From Candidatus Gastranaerophilales bacterium (GTDB lineage: Bacteria; Cyanobacteriota; Vampirovibrionia; Gastranaerophilales; Gastranaerophilaceae), in NCBI GenBank assembly GCA_900767135.1, contig CAAFYU010000040.1, positions 11,531-75,530 on the forward strand: a stretch of DNA of 64,000 nt, written 5' to 3'. Below the pieces are notes generated by a model. That model ran no database searches and was not told where the DNA came from. It worked only from the letters and a program-made list of their open reading frames with translations. Shown one piece after another: positions 1 through 7,193 of the stretch (the first letter of the stretch is position 1; every line of letters starts with the position of its first letter). The translations under genes were made by a program, and so were the position numbers.

Positions 1-1
1 T

Positions 2-511
2 TTGGGAAGCTTGATTTGCGGAGCTGTGGTAACGGCGGTGGCAGCTAATGTTGTAGATGCAAAGACGCAAAGAGGCAAAGAGGCAAAGTCGGTATCAATA
101 ATTGTTCATGAAGATAGTAGCAATTTTCGTCATTCTAAGCGTCAGCGAAAGAATCTAGCTGATACAAATTCAACTCAGCTGCAAGAAACCCAAAATAACT
201 TAACCGAATTAGACCAAGCCTCTATGCCTCTTGGCCTCTTAGCATCTAATACCATGCCGTTGTCAGATTGTCAAATCAACCTTTATAAAAACTTTTCACT
301 TCTACAACTCACTCGCTTCCTAGACGATTGGGCTTATCAGGCGAATGTCAGACAGCAACTGGCTTCTCCCGACGAAAAGCAGGTTAAAGAATTGATGAAA
401 CCGTTTGAACAAAGGATTTTTGAAGTTTTAAAAATTAAACCTGATGAGTATAATATTACGTATAAATTTCCTTGGAACAGGTTATTTGAGGTAGAAGTTT
501 GCATTTCTTAG
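2..511 (+). CDS. hypothetical protein with repeat-derived N-terminal half (possibly 5' truncated)
   Basis: Unknown function, at least 169 residues. The frame is open to the left edge, so the TTG at 2 is only the first usable codon and the true start may lie outside the window. No family was recognised. From about residue 85 the protein looks like an ordinary soluble helical domain with charged helices. The first half is odd: its DNA carries octamer tandem units (57-90 and 219-250) and an inverted copy of a dispersed palindrome (127-165), so the encoded peptide there is probably repeat-derived. The 3' end overlaps the mntP start by 13 bp, which suggests coupled translation. The C-terminal half is more likely to be real coding sequence than the N-terminal half. 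Confidence 0.5.
   Translation: MGSLICGAVVTAVAANVVDAKTQRGKEAKSVSIIVHEDSSNFRHSKRQRKNLADTNSTQLQETQNNLTELDQASMPLGLLASNTMPLSDCQINLYKNFSLLQLTRFLDDWAYQANVRQQLASPDEKQVKELMKPFEQRIFEVLKIKPDEYNITYKFPWNRLFEVEVCIS
57..250. repeat. octamer-armed repeat with a nested palindrome, inside a coding frame
   Basis: The left arm (57-90) is four 8-bp units of the type AGANGCAA. The right arm (219-250) is four units of the complementary type (GCCTCTAT, GCCTCTTG, GCCTCTTA, GCATCTAA). Between them, 127-165 read on the minus strand matches the palindrome at 52219-52268 (AGCT-GATTCTTTCG...AGAATGACGA). This looks like one repeat nested in another. The whole element is open in the reading frame of the hypothetical gene. 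Confidence 0.6.
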
Positions 512-1038
512 AATTAATTTTTTTAAGCATAGCTTTGGGAATAGATTGTCTAATCGTTTCGTTTTCACAAGGACTAATTTTTACCGACAACAGACTAAAA
601 AATTCTCTTGCCCTTGCCATAACAATGGGAATTTCACAAAGTGCCATGCCTGTTCTCGGATATTTTGGAATTGGCACGATAAGCAAATATATTGAATCTT
701 ACAGTCCATGGCTTGTTTTTGCAATATTTTTTGTGCTCGGGGCAAAATTTATATACGAAGCGTTTCAAGAAAAAGAAGAAAAAATTTGTTGTATCAGCTT
801 AAAATGTCTTATCGGAATGGGAATTGCCACAAGTATTGACGCAATGGCATCAGGCATAAGCCTAAAACTTACCAATACACCGTTATTGAAAGCAATTTTA
901 CTAATCGGCTTGGTATCATTCATAATGTCATTGATTGGTTTTTGGTGCGGAAACTTCTTTAAAAAACTCCCCTCAACCTACCTAGAAATCAGTGGCGGAA
1001 TAATATTAATTTTACTGGCTTTCCAAGCTTTACTATAA
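499..1038 (+). CDS. mntP: MntP-like manganese efflux pump
   Basis: Small polytopic inner-membrane exporter, 179 residues (family usually about 185-190), expected to lower cytoplasmic Mn(II). Six hydrophobic segments are visible. The two family signature stretches, each with an in-membrane aspartate, are present: ALGIDCLIVS around D16 and GIATSIDAMAS around D114, reflecting the internal duplication of the fold. The start is a TTG at 499 preceded by a GAGGTAG Shine-Dalgarno; no ATG fits. It overlaps the upstream gene by 13 bp. A CC pair in the central cytoplasmic loop is unusual. No yybP-ykoY manganese riboswitch is visible, but the upstream region is occupied by the previous gene. Confidence 0.88.
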   Translation: MHFLELIFLSIALGIDCLIVSFSQGLIFTDNRLKNSLALAITMGISQSAMPVLGYFGIGTISKYIESYSPWLVFAIFFVLGAKFIYEAFQEKEEKICCISLKCLIGMGIATSIDAMASGISLKLTNTPLLKAILLIGLVSFIMSLIGFWCGNFFKKLPSTYLEISGGIILILLAFQALL

Positions 1039-1062
1039 AACTTTTACCACACAAAAACCTTG

Positions 1063-1281
1063 TTATTCAATTTCTTTGAATAAATCTGTAATCTCTATAC
1101 GCAAAATTTTTGCCAACTTAAAAATAACCAAAGCACTAGGTATTATAACTCCACGCTCCATTTTTCCAACATAATTTACACTCATATCGAGTAATTCTGC
1201 CAGTTTATCTTGTGTATAATGTCTTCGTAAACGTTCAGCTCGAATATTAGAACCTAACAAGTATGCAAAATTATTTTCCAT
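1063..1281 (-). CDS. XRE-family helix-turn-helix regulator
   Basis: A 72-residue single-domain DNA-binding protein of the Cro/C1 (XRE) type. The helix-turn-helix covers roughly residues 13-66, with the typical pattern IRAERLRRHYTQDKLAELL followed by a recognition helix region around SVNYVGKMERG. There is no effector domain, so it is probably a small autoregulated repressor. It is transcribed divergently from the pseudopilin gene. The 112-bp gap holds two overlapping promoters and a 12-bp palindrome (1308-1319) that it may bind. There is no Shine-Dalgarno; a TAGAAT -10 lies 6 nt before the ATG, so the mRNA is probably leaderless. The target is inferred from position only. Confidence 0.85.
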   Translation of the reverse strand: MENNFAYLLGSNIRAERLRRHYTQDKLAELLDMSVNYVGKMERGVIIPSALVIFKLAKILRIEITDLFKEIE

Positions 1282-1287
1282 AATGCT

Positions 1288-1327
1288 ATTCTATATTATT
1301 GACACAGGTCTTCAAAGACATTATAAT
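1288..1327. promoter_or_regulatory. overlapping divergent promoters with a shared palindromic operator
   Basis: Plus strand: TTGACA (1299-1304), 17-bp spacer, TATAAT (1322-1327), a near-consensus promoter for the pseudopilin gene. Minus strand: TTGAAG, 16-bp spacer, TAGAAT (1288-1293) for the XRE gene. The perfect palindrome GTCTTCAAAGAC (1308-1319) lies in both spacers, where a bound regulator would block both promoters. Confidence 0.7.
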
Positions 1328-1392
1328 AATTATTATATTTACAATAGTAATTAATTAATATATTATTATATTCATAAGAAAGGGCTTTATCT

Positions 1393-2121
1393 ATGCGACG
1401 AGCATTTACTTTGGCAGAGGTTCTAATCACCCTTGGCATAATTGGAGTTGTTGCAGCATTAACAATACCGACGGTTATAAAAAAATACAAAGCTAAGGTT
1501 TTGGAAACCGCATTTAAAAAAAGTGTCACAAACCTTTATCAGGCTTATGATTTGACAAGACAACAACTTGGCGTGGATAATATTTACCAGACTTATGTAA
1601 TTTGTACAAGTAAAGAAAATTGTTATGATAAAAATTCGCTTGAATTTAGAGAAACTCTTGAAAAAAATTTAAAAGTTACCAGCATTTATAAACAAGGATT
1701 TTATCCGCTAAAAAATTATAATGGAACTAAGCTAATAACTTATAATGCAGGCCTGGATTATCCGGAAGCTACTAAAATCCTTGCAGATGGCAGTTCTTTT
1801 GGAATGAACACAAATTCTGATGGCGTCTTTGCCAGTATCCACATATTTATAGATACCAATGGCCCTAATAAGGGACCAAATCAATATGGACATGATATTT
1901 TTAAATTTAATATTGGAAAAGATAGCAAACTAGAACCGTTGAAAATGAAGAAACTTTACACCGATGAAGAGTTGGAAAACGAACTTCACCCAGATTTAGT
2001 CGGTTATCCTTGTTCTATAAAAAGCGAACAAGCTTCAAATGGAACAGGTTGCTCACATTATGCAATAACCAACATTAATCCAGACGACAATACAAAGAAA
2101 TATTGGGAAAGCCTACCTTAA
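1393..2121 (+). CDS. type IV pilin-like / type II secretion pseudopilin
   Basis: Exported filament-type protein of 242 residues. The N-terminus is a textbook prepilin: a short basic leader (MRRA), then FTLAEVLITLGIIGVVAALTIP with the +5 glutamate, forming the hydrophobic assembly helix. A prepilin peptidase would cleave before the phenylalanine and methylate it. The rest is a globular head with cysteines around residues 73, 78, 211 and 222 that could form disulfides. No other pilus or secretion gene is nearby, so this is a stand-alone pseudopilin of the kind that is numerous in Gastranaerophilales. A strong TTGACA/TATAAT promoter lies upstream. The gene converges on nif3-like, with a 4-bp overlap. 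Confidence 0.85.
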   Translation: MRRAFTLAEVLITLGIIGVVAALTIPTVIKKYKAKVLETAFKKSVTNLYQAYDLTRQQLGVDNIYQTYVICTSKENCYDKNSLEFRETLEKNLKVTSIYKQGFYPLKNYNGTKLITYNAGLDYPEATKILADGSSFGMNTNSDGVFASIHIFIDTNGPNKGPNQYGHDIFKFNIGKDSKLEPLKMKKLYTDEELENELHPDLVGYPCSIKSEQASNGTGCSHYAITNINPDDNTKKYWESLP

Positions 2122-2840
2122 TATTTAAACGGACTCGTTTCTTTGGCATAAACAAATTCGACACTATCTCCGATAATTTGCTCAAACACAGGCAAAACAA
2201 GAATTTCACTCTCAAAATGCCCGATATCAAACACAATAATCGGACTATCCAGTGCTGTGTGGAATTTCAAATCGCCTGAAACAAGTGCGTCAGCACCATT
2301 TTCAAAAGCCTCTTGGATAAATTCAGTACCACTTCCGGCACAAAATGCAATTCGTTTAAGCTCTGTAACACCTTTATTATTAACATATCTTAAATGCGGT
2401 GAAATTGTTTTAAGACGTTCGACAAAGTTTTGAAGAGAGGTTTCGTAATTTATGTAACGAGTGAACCCCTCACCTGAATTTCTAAGCTCACTGCATTCGC
2501 TAAGAAATTCTATCCCCTCCCCGTCGGGGCGAGGAAACAATTTACAAATCAAAGTATCGGTTGTTCCGCCCTGTGCACGATCAAGATTTGTGTGGGCACA
2601 ATAAATATCGATATTTTTATATAGTAGTGGCACTGTAAACAATGGGTGGTGCGAAATTATCATGTCGCAATTTTGCTCTCTTGCTTGTCTTACAATATCG
2701 TCTGTTACAGTCAGACAAAGCATAATCTTTTCGATATCTTGATTTTCTGTTTCTACAAGCCAACCTGAACAATCCCACTTCTCTTGCGTTTCAAGTGGTG
2801 CAAATTGTTCTATTCGTGTTATAATTTTGTATTTGTTCAT
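2118..2840 (-). CDS. NIF3 / YbgI-like dinuclear metal-centre protein
   Basis: Member of the NIF3/DUF34 family (once called GTP cyclohydrolase I type 2 homologue), which forms hexamers with a dinuclear metal site; its cellular role is unsettled. Visible family features are the N-terminal PLETQEKWDCSGWLVE, the metal-ligand region MIISHHPLF, the AHTNLDRAQGG stretch, and the C-terminal DIGHFESE. The start is the ATG at 2840; its Shine-Dalgarno (GAGGGG) is supplied by a repeat at 2844-2892. A 72-bp copy of the same repeat family lies in frame at 2463-2534 and adds about 24 residues (PRPDGEGIEF...RNSGEGF) after CKLF. The frame stays open, so the protein may still work. Confidence 0.88.
   Translation of the reverse strand: MNKYKIITRIEQFAPLETQEKWDCSGWLVETENQDIEKIMLCLTVTDDIVRQAREQNCDMIISHHPLFTVPLLYKNIDIYCAHTNLDRAQGGTTDTLICKLFPRPDGEGIEFLSECSELRNSGEGFTRYINYETSLQNFVERLKTISPHLRYVNNKGVTELKRIAFCAGSGTEFIQEAFENGADALVSGDLKFHTALDSPIIVFDIGHFESEILVLPVFEQIIGDSVEFVYAKETSPFKY
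2463..2534. repeat. in-frame copy of the GC-rich palindromic element inside the nif3-like gene
   Basis: The ends match the intergenic element (CCCCTCACC at the left, CCCCG-CGGGGCGAGG at the right). The middle differs and forms its own hairpin: GAATTTCTAAGC pairs with GCTAAGAAATTC except at one position. The length, taken as 72 bp, is a multiple of three, and the frame stays open through it. Confidence 0.75.
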
Positions 2841-2843
2841 TTT

Positions 2844-2892
2844 GAACCCCTCACCCGTCACTCTGTGACACCCTCTCCCCGTAGGGGCGAGG
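2844..2892. repeat. GC-rich palindromic element, intergenic copy
   Basis: Reads CCCCTCACCC-GTCAC-TCTG-GTGAC-ACCCTCTCCCCGTAGGGGCGAGG. It contains two hairpins: GTCACTCTGTGAC (5-bp stem) and CCCCGTAGGGG. It fills the gap between coaBC and the nif3-like gene and ends 3 bp before the nif3 ATG, so on the minus strand its GAGGGG serves as the ribosome binding site. Confidence 0.8.
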
Positions 2893-2897
2893 TTATT

Positions 2898-4085
2898 TTA
2901 AATATTTATATAATTAAATATTTCTTTTGCAATTGTTTTTTTGTCCGCTTTTTCAAGTTTTTTCATACCACCGTTTTTGTCCAAAATCGTAACTTCATTA
3001 AAATCACTTGAAAATCCTATATCTTTTCTGGAAATATCATTTGCAATCAAGTAATCACAACCTTTTTTGGCAATTTTTTCTTTTGCATTTGCAATCAAGT
3101 TTTCAGATTCGGCACAAAAGCCAACTATTAGAGGGAGTTCACCCGCCCGTAATGGGTGGTTCTTTTTTTTCTGACATAATTCTTTTAAAATATCAGGATT
3201 TTTGACTAATGTCAGCGTGATTTCATCAGCTGATGTCTTTTTCATTTTTTGAGAAGCACGCTCTTTCACCCTGTAATCTGCAACTGCCGCCGCCATAATT
3301 ATACAATCTGCACTGTCAAATTCTGCCTCAACAGCGTTTTTCATCTCCTCGGCAGATTTAACTTTTACAACATTATATTTGCGACTAACATCACAGGTCG
3401 TAACCAAAGTTACGTCAGCACCAAGATTTTTAGCGACATCGGCAAGAGCCAACCCCATTTTACCTGATGAATAGTTAGAAATATATCTCACAGGGTCAAT
3501 TTCTTCAATCGTTCCGCCAGAAGTAATCACAACCTTTTTGCCGTCCAGTTTTTTGGAGATCAAAACCTCAACAGTTTTATCAAAAATTTTATCCAAAGAA
3601 CAAAGTCGACCTTTCCCCTCGTAACCGCAAGCTAGATAACCGCTTTCAGGCTCCAAAATTTCAACATTCAACTTGCTCAAATTCTGTTGGATAATCGGGT
3701 TTTCCCACATATTACAATTCATTGCCGGAGCAATAATCATAGGTTTTGTGAAAGCACAAGCAATTGATGTCAAAAGATTGTCACACACGCCTGTTGCGAT
3801 TTTTGAAATCGTATTCGCCGTCGCAGGTGCAATAACCATAATATCTGCTCTATCAGCATAAGAAATATGCTCCGGATTAAATTTTTCAACATTAAATTCT
3901 TCAACAGCAACAGGATTTTTGCTCAAATTTTCAAGCGTCAATTTTGTGACAAAATTCAAGGCATTCTGAGTACAAACGACCAAAACTTCCGCATTTGCAC
4001 GTTTATACATTCTGATTAATTCACAAATCTTATACGCTGCAATTCCGCCTGTAATACCTACTAGAACAGTTTTCCCGCTAAGCAT
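2898..4085 (-). CDS. coaBC: bifunctional phosphopantothenoylcysteine decarboxylase / phosphopantothenate-cysteine ligase
   Basis: Two steps of coenzyme A synthesis: CoaB joins cysteine to phosphopantothenate and CoaC decarboxylates the product using FMN. The N-terminal flavoprotein domain (about 1-180) shows GITGGIAAYK, the catalytic-histidine region near EHISYADRAD, and PAMNCNMWENP. The C-terminal ligase domain has KKVVITSGGTIEEIDPVRYISNYSSGKMG and AAAVADYR. The 395-residue product is normal in length. The start is the ATG at 4085, overlapping the gmk stop by 8 bp; another ATG lies seven codons upstream inside gmk. Around residue 315, after LVKNPDILKELC, a palindrome (3137-3163) encodes an apparent insertion, NHPLRAGELP, before the conserved LIVGFCAE strand. 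Confidence 0.93.
   Translation of the reverse strand: MLSGKTVLVGITGGIAAYKICELIRMYKRANAEVLVVCTQNALNFVTKLTLENLSKNPVAVEEFNVEKFNPEHISYADRADIMVIAPATANTISKIATGVCDNLLTSIACAFTKPMIIAPAMNCNMWENPIIQQNLSKLNVEILEPESGYLACGYEGKGRLCSLDKIFDKTVEVLISKKLDGKKVVITSGGTIEEIDPVRYISNYSSGKMGLALADVAKNLGADVTLVTTCDVSRKYNVVKVKSAEEMKNAVEAEFDSADCIIMAAAVADYRVKERASQKMKKTSADEITLTLVKNPDILKELCQKKKNHPLRAGELPLIVGFCAESENLIANAKEKIAKKGCDYLIANDISRKDIGFSSDFNEVTILDKNGGMKKLEKADKKTIAKEIFNYINI
3137..3163. repeat. short palindrome in frame within coaBC
   Basis: CCGCCC-GTAAT-GGGTGG makes a 6-bp stem with one G-T pair. It falls between two conserved segments of the CoaB domain (KNPDIL and LIVGF), where most family members have only a short KKxxQ-type link. 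It looks like a separate repeat insertion whose encoded peptide is tolerated. Confidence 0.45.
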
Positions 4086-4641
4086 TTTTATGCTCCTTTT
4101 CGACAATTTGTTCTAACTCTGAAATGGTTCGTTTCAAATCGTCATTCACAATTTTATAGTCAAACGCCTCTGCCCTTGCAAGTTCCTGCTTAACCTCATT
4201 CATGCGTTTTTGAATAGTTGCCTCGTCCTCTGTATGACGACCTCTTAGGCGATTTTCCAAAGCTTCCAAAGACGGAGGACAAATAAATATCAAAACAGCC
4301 TCTGGCATTTGTTTTTTAACCTGCAAAGCTCCTTTTGTATCTATTTCCAAAATCACATTTTTGCCTTCTTCAAGACATTGATTTATAAATTTTTTCTTTG
4401 TTCCGTAACAATTTCCGGCAAATTCTGCCCATTCCAAAAATTTTTCATCTTCAACACATTTTTTAAATTCATCTTTCGTCAAGAAAAAATAGTTCACACC
4501 ATTAATTTCTCCCTCACGAGGAGCTCTTGTAGTACAAGAAATTGACAACATAAATTCGGGGTTCTGTGCTAAAAATCCTTTCAAAACAGTGCCTTTCCCG
4601 ACACCTGATGATCCTGATATTACAAATAATTTTTTATTCAT
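4078..4641 (-). CDS. gmk: guanylate kinase
   Basis: Phosphorylates GMP to GDP with ATP in purine nucleotide supply. The 187-residue protein has the P-loop SGSSGVGKGT near residue 8, the GMP-binding segment SCTTRAPREGEINGVNYFF, the lid region and EIDTKGALQVK. The start was set at the ATG at 4641, just before KKLFVISG; a GTG five codons upstream would put the start inside the -10 hexamer. A TATAAT lies 6 nt before the ATG and no Shine-Dalgarno is present, which suggests a leaderless message. It overlaps coaBC by 8 bp and probably heads a gmk-coaBC-nif3 operon. Confidence 0.95.
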   Translation of the reverse strand: MNKKLFVISGSSGVGKGTVLKGFLAQNPEFMLSISCTTRAPREGEINGVNYFFLTKDEFKKCVEDEKFLEWAEFAGNCYGTKKKFINQCLEEGKNVILEIDTKGALQVKKQMPEAVLIFICPPSLEALENRLRGRHTEDEATIQKRMNEVKQELARAEAFDYKIVNDDLKRTISELEQIVEKEHKNA

Positions 4642-4647
4642 AGAAAT

Positions 4648-4653
4648 ATTATA
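4648..4653 (-). promoter_or_regulatory. -10 box of gmk, 6 nt before the start codon
   Basis: TATAAT on the minus strand, with ATTTCT between it and the ATG. The -35 is not clear. Transcription would begin at or next to the start codon. Confidence 0.55.
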
Positions 4654-4676
4654 CACTGAACAAAAATTTCTGCATT

Positions 4677-4710
4677 AAAAAAGAACGGTTTTTACACCGT
4701 TCTTTTTATT
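4677..4710. terminator. bidirectional rho-independent terminator
   Basis: AAAAAGAACGGT-TTTTAC-ACCGTTCTTTTT, a perfect 12-bp stem with A/T runs on both sides. It ends the transporter transcript on the minus strand, upstream of gmk. Confidence 0.85.
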
Positions 4711-4711
4711 A

Positions 4712-4762
4712 AACCCCTCACCCGTCACTTCGTGACACCCTCTCCCCGATGGGGCGAGGGGA
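4712..4762. repeat. GC-rich palindromic element, intergenic copy
   Basis: CCCCTCACCC-GTCACTTCGTGAC-ACCCTCTCCCCGATGGGGCGAGG, with hairpins GTCAC-TTC-GTGAC and CCCC-GAT-GGGG. Compared with 2844-2892, only the loop bases and one stem-adjacent base differ. It lies between the transporter stop and the terminator. Confidence 0.8.
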
Positions 4763-4772
4763 GAGATACGAG

Positions 4773-6185
4773 TTACGCTTTTTTAGCATCTTTTTTGTAT
4801 TCATCAATTGCAAGAATTGTACAAATGATTAAACAAATTACGCCTGATGCTAACCAGAAGTAAATTGCACCGTCCCAGTTTTGATTACCGTTTGAGCCTA
4901 ATTTATCAACAAGGAACCCTGTACCTGTTGCTGATAAAAATGCACCGATGTAACCGAAAGTTCCGGTGAAACCTGATGCTGCTGATGCAACTTTCTTTGA
5001 GCTGCTTTCTACTGCACAAAGTCCGCCAATCATCATTTGAGGGCCGTATGTGAAAGCACCTAATAAGCCGATGATTACGTAGTTCAAGTTCGCAATTGTG
5101 TTGAATTTCAACGCAATAATCGCAAAAATTACACCGATTAAGTAAATCAAGTTTACAGGAGCTCTTTTACCCTTGAACAATTTATCTGAAATCAAACCTG
5201 CACAAACTGTACCGCAAATACCAACCAAAGGCAATGAAGCAATCATGTTTGTTGCGTCTTGAAGTTCAATGTTTTTAGCGTTTTTCAAGTACATAATCAT
5301 CCAGTCTTCTGCACCAAATCTGATTATGTAAACAAAAACGTACGCAATCGCAAGCAACCAAAGAGTTTTGTTGCATAATACATATTTTTTGAAGATTTGA
5401 ACATAAGACATATCGTCTTCTTCTTTTTGTTCAGCTTCTGATTTTTCTTTAACAGGTTCTTCTCTGTAAACTTCAACGTCAGGCAACCCAAGAGATTGCG
5501 GTCTGTCACGAAGTCTTTCAAACAACCACAAAGCAGTGATTACAGCCAAAGTTCCTGGAACCAAGAATGCTGCTCTCCAACCGAAATGAGCTGCAATGTG
5601 ACCTGCCAAAATGAAGCTCAAAAATGTTCCTGTTTGGTGTGAACAAGACCACAATGACCATTTTGTACCACGTTCAGAGTTTGAGTACCAATAAGTCAAA
5701 CTTTTTGCAACTGCCGGAAAACCAGCTGATTGGAACCAACCGCTAACGCCCCACAAAAATGCCAAAACCCACAATAGAACCATTGCAGTCATTTTTGGAT
5801 CAAGCCCTAGCATATTAACAAAGTTTGGAGCAAGTGCGAACAAAATGTTTGCAAGTGCTGTCATCAACAACGCTGTCGGGAAGAATTTTCTAACATCAGA
5901 CCCGTCAGCCAAAACGCCGTTTACAAATTTTCCGATACCATAAGTCAAGTAAAGTGAACTTCCCAAAAGACCTAATTCAGTAGCTGAATAACCGAATTCG
6001 TCCATAATTCCAGGAAGTGCTACGGCGATATTTTTCTTACATAAATAAAAAATTGTGTAACCGATAAAACAAGCGTAAAATATTCTCAATCGCCAATGAG
6101 AATACATGCTTTTAACTTTTTCCGGATCCTGAATAGTTTCTTTTACCGGAGGTTCTTTAAAGAATTGTGCTAAATTTCCTAACAT
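4773..6185 (-). CDS. MFS transporter, organophosphate:phosphate antiporter (GlpT/UhpC-like)
   Basis: Inner-membrane carrier of 470 residues with about 12 transmembrane helices. It belongs to the OPA branch of the major facilitator superfamily: WRLRIFYACFIGYTIFYLCKKN in helix 1, then LLGSSLYLTYGIGKFVNGVLADGSDVRKFFP, matching the GlpT/UhpT/UhpC signature with its basic substrate-binding residues. A charged cytoplasmic loop (about residues 222-250, rich in E and K) separates the two six-helix halves. The likely substrate is a phosphorylated sugar, glycerol 3-phosphate or a similar organophosphate; the sequence does not decide which, or whether it acts as a UhpC-type sensor. The Shine-Dalgarno is AGGAAA. 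It lies 26 bp after the exonuclease gene and is probably co-transcribed with it. Confidence 0.88.
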   Translation of the reverse strand: MLGNLAQFFKEPPVKETIQDPEKVKSMYSHWRLRIFYACFIGYTIFYLCKKNIAVALPGIMDEFGYSATELGLLGSSLYLTYGIGKFVNGVLADGSDVRKFFPTALLMTALANILFALAPNFVNMLGLDPKMTAMVLLWVLAFLWGVSGWFQSAGFPAVAKSLTYWYSNSERGTKWSLWSCSHQTGTFLSFILAGHIAAHFGWRAAFLVPGTLAVITALWLFERLRDRPQSLGLPDVEVYREEPVKEKSEAEQKEEDDMSYVQIFKKYVLCNKTLWLLAIAYVFVYIIRFGAEDWMIMYLKNAKNIELQDATNMIASLPLVGICGTVCAGLISDKLFKGKRAPVNLIYLIGVIFAIIALKFNTIANLNYVIIGLLGAFTYGPQMMIGGLCAVESSSKKVASAASGFTGTFGYIGAFLSATGTGFLVDKLGSNGNQNWDGAIYFWLASGVICLIICTILAIDEYKKDAKKA

Positions 6186-6211
6186 AAATTTTTCCTATTT
6201 CCTACTATTTT

Positions 6212-7129
6212 CTATTTCCCTGCTTTTATAACTTGAATATTTCTTGTTTCATTGATTTCGTGACGAGCTTCTTTGATAATTTCTCTTTTTTCTTCTTCAA
6301 GTCTGCAACCGCCAACTAATCTGTCAATAAACCCTGTGTTAAGTTTTACTGCTTTGTCAAAAGCTCCAACCTCTTCCAAAACATCTTTAATCTGGTGCAA
6401 ATCATAGCCAAAAGACTGTTTTGAATTATAAACAAGAGTTTCACCGGTCTGTGCAATAATCGGCTCACCGCCTTGTTCAAAATACAATTTAAACACAGAT
6501 TTCAAATCCTGTAACTCTGACTGCAAAGTAGTTACGGTCTGTTGAATTCTCAAAAATCTTTCAAACAAGTATTCTACATTATCCAACTGCTTAACTTCCC
6601 AATCGTATTTTTGAAAGTACAATTTTTTTAATTTTGGATAAGCAAGTGCAAGCCCCATAGTATCTGCCATTGCTCGGTGATGATTTTTAAGTTCAACATG
6701 AAATCTTTCTGTTAAAGCGTCCAATCCGTGTGAAAACAAGTCAGGGTATACCTCTTTGAACATCTGTTGAGAGTCAATTCTCGGGTTATTCAACTCTTTC
6801 CCTGTTGTTCTCAAACTAGCTTCATTCAAAAATGAATAATCAAAAATACAGTTATGTGCAACAATCGGATAATCGCCGATAAATTCTAAAATCTTCGGCA
6901 TTGCCTCAGCTTCCGTCGGAGCATCAGCCACCATATCAGGAGTAATTCCGTGGATTGCAATACTTGATTTTCTAATATGCTGTTCAGGATTAATTAGAGT
7001 TTGAAACTCGTCTTTAATTTTGCCGTTTTCCAGCCTCACTGCGGCAAATTCAACCATTCTTTCTTTTGTATAATCTAATCCCGTTGTCTCTGTATCTAAA
7101 ACAATTTCTATTACTTTTTTTCTTGCCAT
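6212..7129 (-). CDS. DnaQ-like 3'-5' exonuclease
   Basis: DEDDh-superfamily exonuclease of 305 residues. Exo I (EIVLDTETTGLDYTKERMVEFAAV, D12 and E14), Exo II (VAHNCIFDYSFLNEA) and Exo III (HRAMADTMGLALAY, with the His and Asp) are all present, so the active site looks complete. The domain fills residues 1-180. The remaining 125 residues are helical, with a coiled-coil-like stretch around FLRIQQTVTTLQSELQDLK, and resemble no polymerase domain. It could be a stand-alone proofreading subunit or an RNA/DNA repair nuclease; it is too short for PolC. An AGGGAT ribosome binding site precedes the ATG. Confidence 0.85.
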   Translation of the reverse strand: MARKKVIEIVLDTETTGLDYTKERMVEFAAVRLENGKIKDEFQTLINPEQHIRKSSIAIHGITPDMVADAPTEAEAMPKILEFIGDYPIVAHNCIFDYSFLNEASLRTTGKELNNPRIDSQQMFKEVYPDLFSHGLDALTERFHVELKNHHRAMADTMGLALAYPKLKKLYFQKYDWEVKQLDNVEYLFERFLRIQQTVTTLQSELQDLKSVFKLYFEQGGEPIIAQTGETLVYNSKQSFGYDLHQIKDVLEEVGAFDKAVKLNTGFIDRLVGGCRLEEEKREIIKEARHEINETRNIQVIKAGK

Positions 7130-7193
7130 TTTTTTATCCCTATAAAGTTCTGATTAGATGATAGCACAAAAATAAATTATGTGGTATGGTGGT

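Noticed and set aside
2844..4762. The GC-rich palindromes as rho-independent terminators.
   Set aside because: They lack T-runs, one lies inside a gene, and a proper terminator (4677-4710) sits beside one copy.
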